DNA from: Rhodamnia argentea | Lineage: Eukaryota; Streptophyta; Magnoliopsida; Myrtales; Myrtaceae | Length of the DNA stretch: 64,000 bases | NCBI RefSeq assembly: GCF_020921035.1 | Contig: NC_063153.1 | Span: 16,368,001 to 16,432,000, forward strand | Direction: 5' to 3' | Shown: piece by piece, positions 23,096-35,760 of the stretch | Layout: the number at the start of each line of letters is the position of its first letter | Numbering within the stretch: position 1 is the first letter of the stretch | Notes under the pieces: generated by a model | What the model saw: the letters and a program-made list of their open reading frames with translations, nothing else | Databases searched by the model: none | What the model was told of the DNA's origin: nothing | Made by a program: the position numbers and the translations under genes

Positions 23096-23318
23096 TGTTC
23101 AGCGAAAAAAATAAATAATTTGAAAAATATTTTCCTAAACACGATCTCATGTATTGTTTGAAATTATTAGTTAGTGAAAAATATTTTCATTGTCGACAAA
23201 AATATGTGTCTAAACAGTTATGTAAATGATGGAAATATTTTTTGTTCCTTCATTTTTTTCAGTGATATAAGCTATCATTTTTAGAAAATATTGTTCAAAT
23301 CACTCATTTTTCGAGAAA
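23096..23318. repeat. MITE-like element related to 641-870
   Basis: The left end ttgttcagcgaaaaa and the right end tttttcgagaaac are inverted. Both are followed inward by attatttgaaaaatatttt-type sequence. It is about 220 bp and non-coding. Confidence 0.5.
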
Positions 23319-23549
23319 CGGTCTAGGTCATCAAAGGCCTTAAACCGAGTTCGAGAGAATAAAGGATTAGCATTTTTTTGCGGTTCGATATTGTAATTAG
23401 ATTGTATTTTATTTTATTTTTTTCTAAATATTTTATTTATTGAAATATTAAACGTTTTGACCAATTTGATGGTCAAATCAATCGCTGAAAAATGAACGAC
23501 AATGCAACAGTCGAAGCCCTAAATCCTCTTTTGCTCTTCTAGGCGTCAA

Positions 23550-23550
<1 letters not shown>

Positions 23551-23577
<27 letters not shown>
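23551..23577. repeat. (TC)n tract in MED10 leader
   Basis: About 13 TC units in the presumed 5' untranslated exon of MED10. Similar tracts lie in the leaders of the TPR gene and the MBD gene. Confidence 0.85.
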
Positions 23578-23580
<3 letters not shown>

Positions 23581-25419
23581 TACGTTTTCCCATCTCTGCT
23601 TTCGGAGTTTGAGCTGAATCTCTCTCTCGGCACACCACGACGACTCAGTGAGTTGCCCCCCTGTCGACTCGAGCGGGTGTTGCCGGTTCTTCTTCGGCTT
23701 CCAGAGAGTCGATTTTTGCCTCAATAGCTCTCGTCGCCGAGGTGTGTTTTGCATAATCTCTTAGATCTTCTTCCTAATTACGCGGTTTGTGTCCGGTCGA
23801 CGGCATGGCCCATCATCGGGTGCCCTTCTGATAGCTGCGTCGATCGCTTCGATTCGCAGCTTCTCGTGGCGTGAAGCTTGTATGCGGAGTGTTGGGTGAA
23901 ACGTCTCTGGAGGTGCTGAGATCGATGAATTGAGAGGTTTATTTAGGATATCGCATTGGTCCTCGACGGCCGGTTCTTTGCTTTGCGATGGTTTCCCTTA
24001 ATGGGGTTTGGTTGGTTTACATGGGAAAAGTTGGTGTTCAATTTGAATGGGAAGATCCTGTGGCAGTAGCGTCTTTTGCACAATTTATATTGGTTTGATT
24101 ATTTGTTGCAGACTCGGACACCCTGACTGTCTTACATAGTATGGCCTCACTCATTCGATTGTGTCTCTTTTTTCTTTTTTTTTTCGTTTTTGGTTTCTAA
24201 GTGTAAGCTTGTATATTCATAGGTCTCTTAACCTCTTGGGTAATTGCTCAGAAATGAGTAGGTGTAGGCTTACCCTGGTTATGCTGAGCTCATAAGGTAT
24301 TGCGCTTGAGCTTGTATATATTTAGTTTAAGGAGTGTTGGGTTTTCATAGTGGTTTAAATTAGGGTCTTAGGATCAAGAGCTTGGTGTAGTAATGATTTG
24401 ACTTTCCCCTTCTGCATGCTGTAGTTGTTTCGGAGTTTGTAGAATTATTATGCAAAATTTATTTTGTTTTCTATATGATGGTGTTTTTTGGACCATATGA
24501 TAACGTCATAATGTCAATTTTAGAGAGGAGAGCTAAAAGGATGATCGGATGTCATTTATGCTAAATTCAATGCCAACAATGCAAAACTTCAAACTTTGAT
24601 CTCCTTTTGAGCTTATTCCATCAATTAATGTTTCCATGCACCTGTTCTGCGCCCCATGTCTTTCGACAAAAGCCCACATATGCTCTGTGATGTAACCAGA
24701 TTTGGACGTCTTTTTGGTGAGACCTAGCGACCAACTTTTAATGCTGGTTGATTTTTTTCCTTCTTATTCACCTAGAGACGTGGCATCAAATTTCCTCGTT
24801 TTTATCGTCCTGTATGTGATTTTGAGTGACAGAAGAATTAGGAAACTAAGAGTAAGTCTTTGTGCATTTGTCAGGATGTTCTTGCTTTTTTTGCTGGGGA
24901 AACTGGTAGATGCCTTTGTCTTTTGTCTATTAGTTTTTAATGAGGATGGTGCGTTTGTTCTTTGATTAAAAGAGTCTTCCAATGTCTTATGCCTCGAGCC
25001 CTGCACTTACATATTGAAACTTTCTGGAACCACCAACATTAGATTTTCAGTTCACTTTGTGTCAAACAACAGAAAAGCGATCAATCTCAAGTACAATTGG
25101 CTTCCACTGTATGTAAAGAAAATAAGATCTCTAATGACATGCCCCATTTCTGTTGATAATCAAATGCAGATTTTAGGTTTGGATTCATTTGTTTGCGAGT
25201 CAATAGGGTGGGGTTTAATTGTAGAAATCCATATGTTGTGGACCATATTTCCCTAAATAGATGGTCGACTAATTTGTTTAGCCATTCTTTTGTTAGTAAG
25301 TCTTCCCTTGCTAACTGTAGTTCTCCTGACTTTTCATCTTTCTTTTTGGTCTGAAGCTTAAACTTATAGAAGTTGCAAATTATTTTTAATGCATCCCAAG
25401 TCTATGTTTTCTTTCTGCA

Positions 25420-25700
25420 GTTTGGCACATTATATGATATTGGAAAACTAATATAAATGATGTTTATGGAGGTTCATCTAATAGACAATTTCCTTTTCAT
25501 TGCATTTTGGTTCATTTATATGATATGTGAAATTTGAATGTAGTTCTTCTGAACCTGTTTATCTAATGCAGATGATGTGTTTTGTGGTTCTCTTTTTAGT
25601 ACACATGATGTTTGCTTCGGGACATGTTGGCACATTCATATGACATAGGAAATATGGATGTAGGTCTTTAATCTCTTTGTCACAAACATGATGTGTATAG
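25420..25700. repeat. Degenerate tandem repeat in MED10 leader intron
   Basis: Three diverged units of about 90-100 bp share words such as ttggcacatt-atatgata, gaaat-tgaatgtag and gatgatgt. It looks like an old local duplication inside the presumed 5' UTR intron. Confidence 0.5.
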
Positions 25701-25811
25701 CATTTCTCACTCTGTTAAATGGTTGTTTCATTTCTTGTATCTGCGCAGGTAATCAGTAGATGACACAGATTTTGAGTGCTTTACATTGGAGAAGACTGAG
25801 AAATTGCTAAT

Positions 25812-28306
25812 ATGGATCCATCACAGAATACCTTGCCAAGCATGGGTGTGAGTGGTGGGAATGGGGTGATAAATCCCCAAAATGATGTTACTTCAGCTTC
25901 ACAAGATGATCCGAAGCAGGACCTCAATCAGGTCATCAATTCTATCCAGAAAACTCTGGGCCTCCTCCATCAACTCTACCTCAATGTCTCGTCCTTCAAT
26001 ACTGGCCTTCAACTCCCTCTCCTCCAGCGCATGTAATTTTGCTCTTAATTTTAGCTCCTTCTGTAGCCCTAGACTTTGAAGTTCTCAGGATTTCTATATG
26101 TATACTTAACCTGATCGCACTAATCTTTGGCTTCCAGTAATTCTCTTGTCTTGGAGCTTGACAACATGGTTAAATTATCAGAAAAGTGCAACATTCAGGT
26201 TCCAGTGGAGGTCCTCAAGTGAGTCGACATGTTGGTCTTGAATACCTACTAGAAGCACTTCTAGGTTCGCTCATTCAACTTGTTGTTTTCTGTTATTCAG
26301 CTTGATTGATGATGGCAAGAATCCAGATGGATTTACGAAGGATGTCATCAACAGTTGCATTGCGAAAAATCAAATTACGAAGGGCAAAACCGATGCCTTC
26401 AAGGTACCATTTCTTTGTAAACCATAGACAATCCTTAGTTCCTGATGCAAAAAAGTATATTCTTACTAATCTTCATTTTTCACCTTTGTCAGGGTCTACG
26501 TAGGCATCTTCTAGAGGAACTTGATCAAGCATTCCCAGATGAAGCTGATTCTTTTAGAGAGATAAGAGCAGCTTCTGCTGCTGTAAGTTGTTATTTCTAG
26601 CTCCTCTTCTCCAGTGGTCTACTTTTGCTTGTGTCACATAACTTGGCTTTGCTGTCAGAGAACATTCCTCTTTGATGAAAATACAATCTTGCAGCATTAA
26701 TACCCACTTAAGAGCGTTTTTCGCTGGGCTAAAAGCCATCCAGAAAAAGCAACTTCAGAAAAAGCAACTCCACCCACCTGGGGGGCGCCTGCGGTTCGCG
26801 CACTCTTCCTCTCGCAAAAGGTCGAGTGTTCGAATCCTAGGGGCGTTGCGGGGTGACTTAACCGGTGACACGTGTGTAGTGGCTAGCACGTGTTGCCCCC
26901 AGGGTTTACCCCCGGCTGCCAGCCGTGCGGGGGTTCCCTGGGTCACCAAAAAAAAAAAAATTCAGAAATAATTATTTTGATTTTATCTAAAGTCTGGACA
27001 AATTTCAATGAGTATAAATGTTAAGGTTTATATGTCTTGAAAATTTGTGAAATGATTAGTATTAGATACGTCACAAATGCTAAAAGTAATTGCCTTGTTT
27101 GGTTCATATGTAAGCTTTTCTGAAAAGCACCTCTTACTTTCTCTCTAATATGAAGAATTATTTTATTCCTGAAAACTTACGAAGAAGTATCGGTACGTGA
27201 TTTATATGTAGTATGTACACAATTCGACAGGTCGAGGTGTTTGATTGTAATGAGTCTCTAATTTCAAAAACTAAAGCTCATTCCAAGCTTAAGGGAGGAG
27301 CTTGGAGTTAAAGCTTGAAAACTAAAAGAAATATACAACATGGTTGGATCTTAGTGGTCATTGTTGTTTGAACTAGGAGATGCTACAATGCTGACTTGGA
27401 TCTCATCACTCTAACTTTAGAGAGATAAGAGCTATTGTAAGTCCTTGTTTCATTAAGGTTCCTTTTCTCCAGTTGTTTCCTTTTGGATAGTCATACATTG
27501 GGTTGTGTGTTTGAAAGCAATCTCTGAGGAAAAGTAATCTTTGAGTGTTGCCGCCTATTTAAGTTGACTATTTGTCATCAAAAACCACAAGGGACGAGTT
27601 ATATGGGCTAGAGTTAGCAATGTGGCAGATGGCATTAAGTAGGGGGAAGGCTTAGGAGTACTGCCGCTTAGAAGCATTTCAGGCTCAGAAATATTTAGCT
27701 TAATATCTTCAATTGTAATTTTCTTATGTGGTGGAATCATTAATACTGACAAACAGAAACAACTGGAATGTATAGTGAAAAAAAAAATCATGAATAGTTG
27801 ATGGATGGGATTAAGCGTCCATAAAAGTCTTGATTATTTGTGGCCAATTTTCTGTGTTCGTTTTCTCTACAAGTGAGAGTAAAGCTGGGTACATGAAGGT
27901 TGCATACGATTGTTGCTCTTACCTGTGGAAATTTATTAGTGGGCATTTGAGCAAGTAGTGTCATATCCAACACCTGATGGGTCTTCCAAATCACCTTAGT
28001 CATCAATTTAATAAATCGGTGACCAGTTCACGTTTTTTTCTCTGTACAATCAATTTGAGCTTGGCAGGGTCCTTTAAACTGGAAAGTGACTGATTGTATT
28101 TAATCTCCCAGTAGTGGAGGTGATGGTATTTATGGAACAGTCGGTAGTGGGCAGTGTCCCCTAGTGATTCAGTTCATGATGAAAGTAGTTTCTGATCTGA
28201 GAAAAAGAGTCCTCATAGTGTTTTCTTGATACAGGAAGCGAAGCGGCTAGCTCAAGCACAAAGTTCCTTGCCAAATGGTGATGTGAAGGTTAAAGCTGAA
28301 CCATAA
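25812..28306 (+). CDS. MED10: Mediator complex subunit 10
   Basis: There are five coding exons: 25,812-26,032; 26,138-26,218; 26,301-26,403; 26,493-26,582; 28,235-28,306. All introns are GT-AG and all joins keep frame, giving 188 residues, the usual plant MED10 length. The Med10 core starts around residue 37 (QDLNQVINSIQKTLGLLHQL), continues through QRINSLVLELDNMVKL and ends near RRHLLEELDQAFP. MED10 is a middle-module subunit of Mediator, which links activators to RNA polymerase II in the nucleus. A leader intron ending at 25,748 (tgcgcag) probably joins a CT-rich first exon around 23,540-23,740. The fourth intron (1.65 kb) carries a SINE. The assignment is strong; only the UTR limits are uncertain. 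Confidence 0.95.
26762..26960 (+). mobile_element. tRNA-derived SINE in MED10 intron 4
   Basis: This is a GC-rich insert of about 199 bp in an AT-rich intron. A B-box (gttcgaatcc, 26,828-26,837) lies about 45 bp after an A-box-like word (ggcgcctgcgg). It ends with 13 A residues (26,948-26,960). Flanking octamers ttcagaaa at 26,754-26,761 and 26,961-26,968 form the target duplication. It is inserted in sense with the host gene. The body does not fold as a functional tRNA, so it is a SINE rather than a tRNA gene. Confidence 0.82.
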
Positions 28307-29560
28307 GCAAACACTTGCTTGTACCCGAAGAAACTGTAAGCGCCTCTGTGAATTCGCCACCCCTTCTGTCACTGGAGAAAATACAAGGCATCTGTAATCT
28401 GAATACCTGCAGTTATGGCATTTCAACAAGTGTATTGATGCAGCAGTGCCTTTTACGATGAGGCAAAGGCTTTCATGCGATCCACCTTTGTGGCTGTTCA
28501 CTCTTGAAGGGTTATGGTTCTTGGGACTTAAGCAGGTGTAACTATGAGATTTAGAAAGGCCGATAAGACAAATGTATTTGGGGAAACCAACGGTGACACT
28601 TTTTGAAGAGTTACTAGGAGTCGCATGCTTTGTTTGGCTCTTCAGTTTGTGCTTCCTACAAAGTTCATGTCCACGGAACTTAAAATCGCACCTAGCTAAC
28701 TCAACCACAGTTCGATCGATTAGCCAGTTAGACAATTTTGCACTGGTTTCCAACTTAGAGCTGGTCGAAGGACATGTTCATGATGCTTTTGAGTCAGCAA
28801 ATGAGGTTCAGTGAAGTGCACAAACATGGTAATGGCACGCATAAGTTTTCGGAGGGCTAGGAATGTGAACAGGGGAAAGTTTCAAGGTTATTGTTATTGT
28901 TGTTGGGGGAAAATGAAATTATTCAAGTAATCTTCTTTTCTCGACCAGAGATGAACACCCAATTATCCAATCAGAACCTCAGATTAGCATGTACGGTACA
29001 TCACATCCAATGGGATACATCAAGCCAGGTAACAGGGCACCCAGAACTAAGAGCTCACCAAAATGTACAGCTTCCAAGCCTCGGTGATGTTTCCTTCTAC
29101 ACAACTTGAAAATGTTCCGAGTCGAATTTGGGCTTGGATAGGTTCATGCATGATCGCGCCGGATCACCTTGGTTCAAGCCATCTTTGTTGACAAGAGCGC
29201 CATGATGACCAGGACCACGCCATTTTTGTATTCAATTCTCGGATGAGCGATCCCATGGGGTTTTGTGACTCGAGCCTAGTCCCTTGCCATTAGGTTATGC
29301 CCATTGTTTTCAAGCCGACTGTTTTCCGATAGGAGGACCACTAGGCTGATCTTTTGCAAAGCTAAAGCGACGTGGGAATGGAATGAAACAACCTGTATCT
29401 TTCTCCTGCAGAAGGAAGTGGACGGAGACCCATTTTTCCCTTCCAGTTGTACTTGTCTGCACTACCACACGGCACTGAAAATGCCGCTTGAGGCATACAT
29501 TAGCCTGCCCAAAAAATCATATGGAATCTCCTTCACACAAAATTGAAAAGTCTCTCTCCT
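28307..29560. other. MED10 3' flank
   Basis: This presumably holds the MED10 3' UTR in its first few hundred bases. The open frames here lack domains. No other gene was recognised. A short (CT)n run lies at about 29,570-29,588. Confidence 0.4.
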
Positions 29561-31780
29561 TCTCAGACACTCTCTCTCTCTCTCTCTGTGGTGGTCCTTG
29601 CAGAAGATTTTCTATCTTGAAAGCAGATCTCTTTTCATATTCTGCTGTTATCATCAACTTTTCGTAGATGGAGATTCCCTTGAGGTTTTCTCTGGTTTTC
29701 TCCATCATCGACCTCTTCCGAAACTTCTTTTGAATGGGTAAAAGGGGAGGCCGAAAGGCAGGCCATATTTTCTAACTCAAAATGACATTATCCGGTTCAT
29801 AGACTCCTTTTAATTATTGTAAAGAGTCTCGTTGTGCGTTAGAGTTTGAAGCGACATCTGTTAATCACTCGGTGCAAGAGTATCCTCACGTTCGAGTAGA
29901 CCTTGACCACGAGGATTACGATTTTCAGTGAAAGGAGGCCTTGAGCAATTTGCACGGCGGCCTTTCCTAAATCTACTGTGAACTTGATATTCCAGAGATA
30001 GAAAACAGAAAGCGTTGATCGCTCTAACAAAAGTGACTCCCAATTGCACCTACGGACAAAAACCACCTTCCCAATTGCACACTTTATCTCGACGTGACCC
30101 ATCGGTCGAAACGAATCTCGGGTTGTCGTGTGATGCCTTGTCAAATTCAATTTAAATCTAGCCTAAACACGGTGGCGGCCAACCCGCAAGAGAAGTCTCC
30201 CCTTCCTTCCTTCCTTACGGTTCAGGTACTTTTTTGCTCGTGAAAAATGGGAGTCTAGTTCATTATATATGCCCACATAGTTTAGTCCTTTCCTTTCTTA
30301 TTATGGCAAAATTCTGATTGTCCTAGGCTCCCATCCCTTTCCGAGGAGTAACAAAAAGTCTTCCGGAAAACGACAAAACACCGCGACCCAAGACCCCAAA
30401 ATAGACAAAAGTGAAAAAGATGGGAAATTAAAATAATAACAATATAAAAAAAAAAATATCTCTGATGTCTCCACGCGAATGTGAAATGACCGAGCTGCCC
30501 CTGATCCAGGCCGACTTGGGATCGCGCCCATGGCCAATCACACTTCCAATTGGGGCCCCTAAAAATCTGTCTTAGTGGGCGGAGTGCGTCCGCCCACAGG
30601 TTTGGCCTCTCGATCCCCTGACGTGCGACGGCCGTGACCCATGGCTCGACCTCGCACCGTTGAATCCACCTGCCGGGCTCCACCCTATCGTGTCCCTCCT
30701 TTCAATTCCATCGCAGAATTATTAAGCGCGCTTGTCTTCTTCGCCCGAGTCTCGAGCGCGAGTCGCCGTATCAAGCATGGCGCGCACGATTCGAGCGGCC
30801 CATTGCTAGTAGAGGGCTATCAATGGGTGGACCGAGACCGGACCTAAGGATGGCGCACGTTACTAGCTGCCGAAACTTGTCTATCCAGTCAAAAAAAAGT
30901 TATACAAATTTTTTTTTCCCGGAACTAAAATTCTATAAGTTGATCCTCGGATCATTATGGAGTATTCGGGACCGATCATGTCAGGCTCGCGAGCTTTACA
31001 ATCTTGACTATGCGAATCGTTCGAATTTAGCCTGATCCTCTCCGATTTTTTAATAGATCAGATTACTCAAACGAGTGGACCCCGAGCTTAAAAATACTTT
31101 TTAACTCGAGTGACTCCGATGGGCTTTTCATGTGTGTTCCATTATCGCCGAATTAGAAAGATAAATCGAGTTGACAAATCAAATTCGAGCCCAGCGCGAC
31201 CACTGGGGCCCACAACCGCGAAGCCCAGCCAATCGTTGCCCAGCAGTGGCAAAACCGTTAATACTGCCCAACATGGAGGGGACATTCGAGGCCGAAATGA
31301 TCATTGCCCGCCGTATTCCGAAAGAGGATCTCGACCGTCGCCGCTCCATCACGCGTGCGAGCGGGATGGCGGCGGCCGCCCCCCAGCTCGGGTGAATCCC
31401 ATCTTAATCGAGGGGGGAGGGCGGGGGGGCCCCACCGAGCGATAATGCAACTGCAATGCGTTGTCGACCGTACAACGAAAACCGAAGGAAGATGAACGAG
31501 CCCGTCCACTAAAGTATGTCAAATTCCTCGTTTTAATTCTCGCTTTGCTTATCGCGAGTTCAATTTAATAACGCCAATTCCAAAAAATCAAGGTCCACTC
31601 GAGATCGTTTTTATTAATGTTTGGGCAATTTGTTCGATCCAATCCTTTCCCATTTGCCTTTCTTGCCTGACCATGCTCTAGTATCCTAGCTCGAAACGAA
31701 TATACGACTCGAATACGAATCTACGTATAGGTCAAAAGCAGAATCGATGCATTTTTATTCATGGTCTCCGTTCGTTTCGC
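29561..31780. other. Intergenic, no gene recognised
   Basis: The tract 30,480-31,500 is richer in G+C, with several overlapping open frames on both strands and none with a family signature. It could hold an old gene fragment. No RNA gene or element boundary was seen. Confidence 0.35.
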
Positions 31781-32272
31781 GAATAATGTAACATTTTATT
31801 CGACTGCCAATGACCGGTCGAAGAAGAAGGAAAAATTAAAAGAAAGAAAGAACATAAAAATAAAATATTAATTTTAATTTTAATTTTTTAAAGAAAAGAA
31901 ATATAAAGAAATACTTAAAAGGAATGCATGCGGCAAAATGTGCCTGGTCAGGTGAAAGGGAGAGGAGGGAAAATGGTTTCCTCTTTTTAAAAATAGGAAA
32001 TCATTTTCTCCACTTTTGAATGCATTTTCTTCGGTGAATAATGTAACATTTTCTTCGGCGGCCGGTGATCGGCGAAGAAGAAGGAAAAATTAACGCAAAG
32101 GAAGAATATAAAAATAAAATAAAATTAAAAAAACTAATTTTTTTAAAGAAAAGAAATATAAACAAATACTTAAAAGGAATGTGTTTGGTCGGGTGAAAGA
32201 GAGAGGAGGGAAAATGGTTTCCTCTTTTCAAAAATAGGAAATCATTTTCTCCACTTTTGAATGCATTTCTTC
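31781..32272. repeat. Tandem duplication of about 255 bp
   Basis: Unit 1 (31,781-32,035) and unit 2 (32,036-32,272) both start gaataatgtaacatttt. Both contain gaagaagaaggaaaaatta, ggaggg-aaaatggtttcctc and end cacttttgaatgcatt. Unit 2 has a few short indels. The edges carry gaaaaat-type wording like the MITEs at 641 and 23,096, so the unit is probably a duplicated piece of such an element. Confidence 0.8.
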
Positions 32273-32961
32273 ATTGACAGGAAATATTTTTCTTGACTAG
32301 TTTTATTTTTTATGGACCAAACCGTGAAAAATCCTATAAACTTATTCGGAAAGATATTTTTCGTGAAACACACAAACAGAACCTTAATGGGAGATAAGCT
32401 TTGTAATCATGTTCGAGTGGTGTTGAATAGTCAGATAGTGTCAAAAATGATCCATGAACCTTGGTCGAATATACAATGTGGTCCTTGAAGTTTAACTTAA
32501 TGTAGCCTCTAAATTATATGAAAATATTCAATATATTCTTTCCATTAATTTAAGATCAAGAAAAATATTTAATATTTTCATATTGTCTAGGAACTAAATT
32601 AAATATTAAACAAATTAACAGATCGGGAAGCACATTATATATTATGCTAAAATTTAAAAATCACGTTGAATAAATTAAAATTTTAAAATTTATATTGAGC
32701 ATTGAGTCAAAGTTCACGCACCACTTTATGTTATTTTCCCTCAAATGATCAACGGAATACGACACGGCATGAATTGCGACCGAAGGTCAAAACGACAACC
32801 AAGGAGGCATTTCTCAGAAACCGGGCATGGAGGAAAAATACAACGTGCGTCACAACATTCACGCGCACCTTTTCCCCCGAAAAACCCCCAATCATTTCCA
32901 ACTCTTCGATGGACTTCAAATCGACGGCCACGATGTAATCCGCACTCCCACTCTCCTCTTC
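32273..32961. other. TPR-gene upstream region
   Basis: AT-rich with degenerate repeats to about 32,700, then more balanced sequence leading into the TPR gene promoter. No other gene was seen. Confidence 0.4.
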
Positions 32962-32970
32962 CTATAAAAA
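32962..32970 (+). promoter_or_regulatory. TATA box of the TPR gene
   Basis: ctataaaaa lies about 65 bp before the (CT)n leader tract and 144 bp before the start codon. Transcription probably starts near 32,995. Confidence 0.65.
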
Positions 32971-33023
32971 TCATCTTTTGCGCCTCTTCTTCTTCGGCCT
33001 CTGCATCTCACCGTCTCAGAGAG

Positions 33024-33026
<3 letters not shown>

Positions 33027-33060
<34 letters not shown>
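33027..33060. repeat. (CT)n tract in TPR-gene leader
   Basis: About 17 CT units in the 5' leader between the TATA box and the start codon at 33,106. Confidence 0.9.
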
Positions 33061-33064
<4 letters not shown>

Positions 33065-33105
33065 CCTGTTTTCTGAGATCGGAAAAAGAAAGACGGAAAA
33101 AGAAG

Positions 33106-34678
33106 ATGCTTTTGCGGAGTGCATCAACACCAGTCCTCAACTCATGGGCGCCCCACACGGACTCCTTGCCCGTGCCCGAGGCCGTCCACCCCATGAACCG
33201 CACCCGGTCCCTCTCGCTGACCGCCTCTTACTCGCCCGTCGAGGACTTCGCCAGCAAGAGAGTCGCCAGGGTCCGGTCGGAGTCGAACCTGCACGACATC
33301 CCGGTGCCGAAGAGGAAGCCGATCGCGGGGCTCCTTAATGGCCTCGCGCTGGAGGAGGAGAGGGAAGAGCTGGGGTTCGGTGGGGCGGTCCCCGAGGAGT
33401 GCCAGATCCGGGTGGGCGACGCTGGTTTCTTGAGCCTTCTGGTCGGCGGCGACGTCGGCGGCGCCGGGGGTGGCAAGATTTGCGGCGGGGGAGGGAGCGG
33501 TGGCGGGAGTTCGGACGGCGGTGACGGCGGGGGGAGGTTCGAGGATTGGGATGCGAATCGCGGGAAGGAGGGCACGGATTCGTACTATAAGAGGATGATT
33601 GAGGCTGATCCTGGGAATGCCCTCATTCTTAGCAATTACGCGAGGTTCTTGAAAGAGGTACGCTTTTGTTAGAAGATGGTCATTTTTTTTTTTTTTAATT
33701 TGATGGATTTGTTTCCTTTTTTTTTTTTTTTCCTTCTTGGAGAAAAAAGACTAAATTTTTCTAATAAAAAATGGGATTTTAGCGGAAAATTATAAATTGT
33801 GTGGGCTTCCTTCTCTATCAGAAGGGATTGGACCTATTTGATGTAAATATGCATATTGACATCGGTGGATTGGATTCTAGAGCAACAGCCTTTTTGAAAC
33901 ATTGACTTGAACTGTTTATCTCTGTGCTTTGTTCATCCATGTGACTTTGATGGTGGAGCATGAGATGTGTAGCTAGTCCTCTATTCTAATGAATTTTGGT
34001 TTGAAATCGGAATTAGGTTCGAGGTGATTTCGACAAGGCCGAAGAGTACTGTGGGAGAGCAATTCTAGCGAACCCGAAAGATGGAAACGTCCTGTCCATG
34101 TATGCAGACCTGATATGGCAGAGCCATAAGGACTCGGAACGTGCACAGAATTACTTTGATCAGGCCGTTGAAGCCGCCCCTGATGATTGGTAAGCAATCT
34201 TGGCAGCTATTAAGAGGATTCAATTTTGTGTTCGAGCCTGAATGCTTGGACATAACTAGAGACAGAACAGGATTAAGCTGAACAGATTTGGTCGTTCGTG
34301 AATTTAAAAAAGCATTGTTGTTTCGGTAAGTTGGTGAGTTCTGTGATTTGTGACTGGAACCTGGACATGACTAGAGAAAGAGAAAGGATTAGTTGAACTG
34401 ATTTGAACGTTATGGCTACCGCTATGGTTGTTCTTGAAATTGCAAGTACGGTTCGTGTATGGCTTTTCGAAGTTTTTTGTATTGAGCGATTTTGGTTTTG
34501 GTGGTGGTGCAGTTATGTTATGGCTTCGTATGCTCACTTCTTGTGGGATGCCGAAGAAGAAGAAGAAGAAGAAGAAGGCGATGACAATGAAGAGGTTAGG
34601 GACGATACCATGACAGCGTCGCCTCCAAGTTTTGTCCGAGGAGCTTCTCAATTGCCTCCTCTAGCTGCTGCATCTTAA
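33106..34678 (+). CDS. TPR-like superfamily protein
   Basis: Three exons: 33,106-33,657; 34,017-34,189; 34,513-34,678. GT-AG introns keep frame (KE-VRGDF and APDD-C-YVMAS), giving 296 residues. The N-terminus [14 protein letters not shown], a Ser/Arg-rich segment and a Gly-rich linker (about residues 120-150) precede the repeats. From about residue 160 come TPR-like helices: [20 protein letters not shown], then [18 protein letters not shown], then [17 protein letters not shown]. An acidic Glu run and a short tail follow. It fits the small plant TPR-like family related to Arabidopsis AT5G20190/AT1G80130 by layout. TPR repeats mediate protein contacts, and the partner is unknown. The start is chosen as the first ATG after the CT-rich leader, and it gives the family's usual N-terminus. 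Confidence 0.9.
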
Positions 34679-35760
34679 TATGGCCCTCCTATCTCCATGT
34701 TTTTTTCCCTTTCCCCGTGTAAAAATAGCCCTTAGATATCAAGTTTTGACCTCTGTTAATATCCTTATATGACCTAATTAACTCGGCACCTCCTCGGATT
34801 TGTTGTAAAGAAGAACAATGTAGAGAGAAAATAATCAATGACATGAGTTTTTACCAATGTTCAGTTTCTCTGTTCCGCTTCATTTCATTCAGTTGCTCTT
34901 CTGCCTTTGCCCCTGTTGTTCTATCATTATGCTTTAGATTCATATTAGTAGCCTGAGCGTCGAAGAGGACTTACTCAGCTTCCTTAAATTCTCTTACCAC
35001 CATCTTCCACCGCTGAACTCAGCTGTGGGAGAGTGGAGAGTGGTTGTATGTGATACATATGTGGAGAGGCTACCACTCGAGTAATTGTTTCGGGATGCGA
35101 CGGGTTTCCTTCCTGATGTTGTTAGAGCGAGGGACCGCGGGCACGTCTCATGTGTGGTGTATTCGTTCGATGAATCAGTTTTCCGGTGTGGCATGGTAAT
35201 GGTGAGTTTGTAAGATGGAAGGGAAGGGATAGTTGACGCAGCGAGTGCACTTGTCTTCTTGTTTAGGGCCTTGGTTCAAATCAAAGCACCTGCGATTTCT
35301 TCCTGAGGAACTCTTAAGATCGTAAGGCTTGTGTGCTTTTAGTCTCGAACACATTCAGAGACTATTGCAGTTAGCGATTGTGGGACTTATAGGAGTCGTG
35401 TCGTGCGGTGGTTCTTCAAGGCTTTGAGATACACGGTGCGTTGAGGCGATCTAGCAATCCAAAGGCCGGCTCTGCACGAATCATGCCTTATTCCTAGGGG
35501 AGGTCTTCCTGGGACCTGGGCAGCAAACATGATGGATGACCATATTAACGTTGGTAGATTTCTCAGAATCAGATGGGCCGTATGGAAGGGGGGGAGGAAT
35601 GTTAATGTTATGAATAAGGAGACCGACTTCGAATGGGCTTATGAAGCAGTGTTTCGAGAATCCAGGTGAGTCAAATGGTGGGCTCTCCATCGCCTGAGAG
35701 TCCATGCATGCTGTTGTGCTCCTTTGAAATTCGAGGTTGGCTTACGTGATAAGACCAGTC
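34679..35760. other. TPR-gene 3' flank and intergenic
   Basis: A likely poly(A) signal region (aaaataatc) lies near 34,828. The rest has moderate G+C and open frames without recognised domains. Confidence 0.4.

Noticed and set aside
26783..26840. Possible tRNA gene
   Set aside because: The A- and B-box words are present, but no cloverleaf or anticodon stem is evident, and the sequence runs into a SINE body with a poly(A) tail.
33228..33575. Minus-strand Pro/Ser-rich frame in TPR exon 1
   Set aside because: It is a shadow of the Gly-rich coding strand of the TPR gene.
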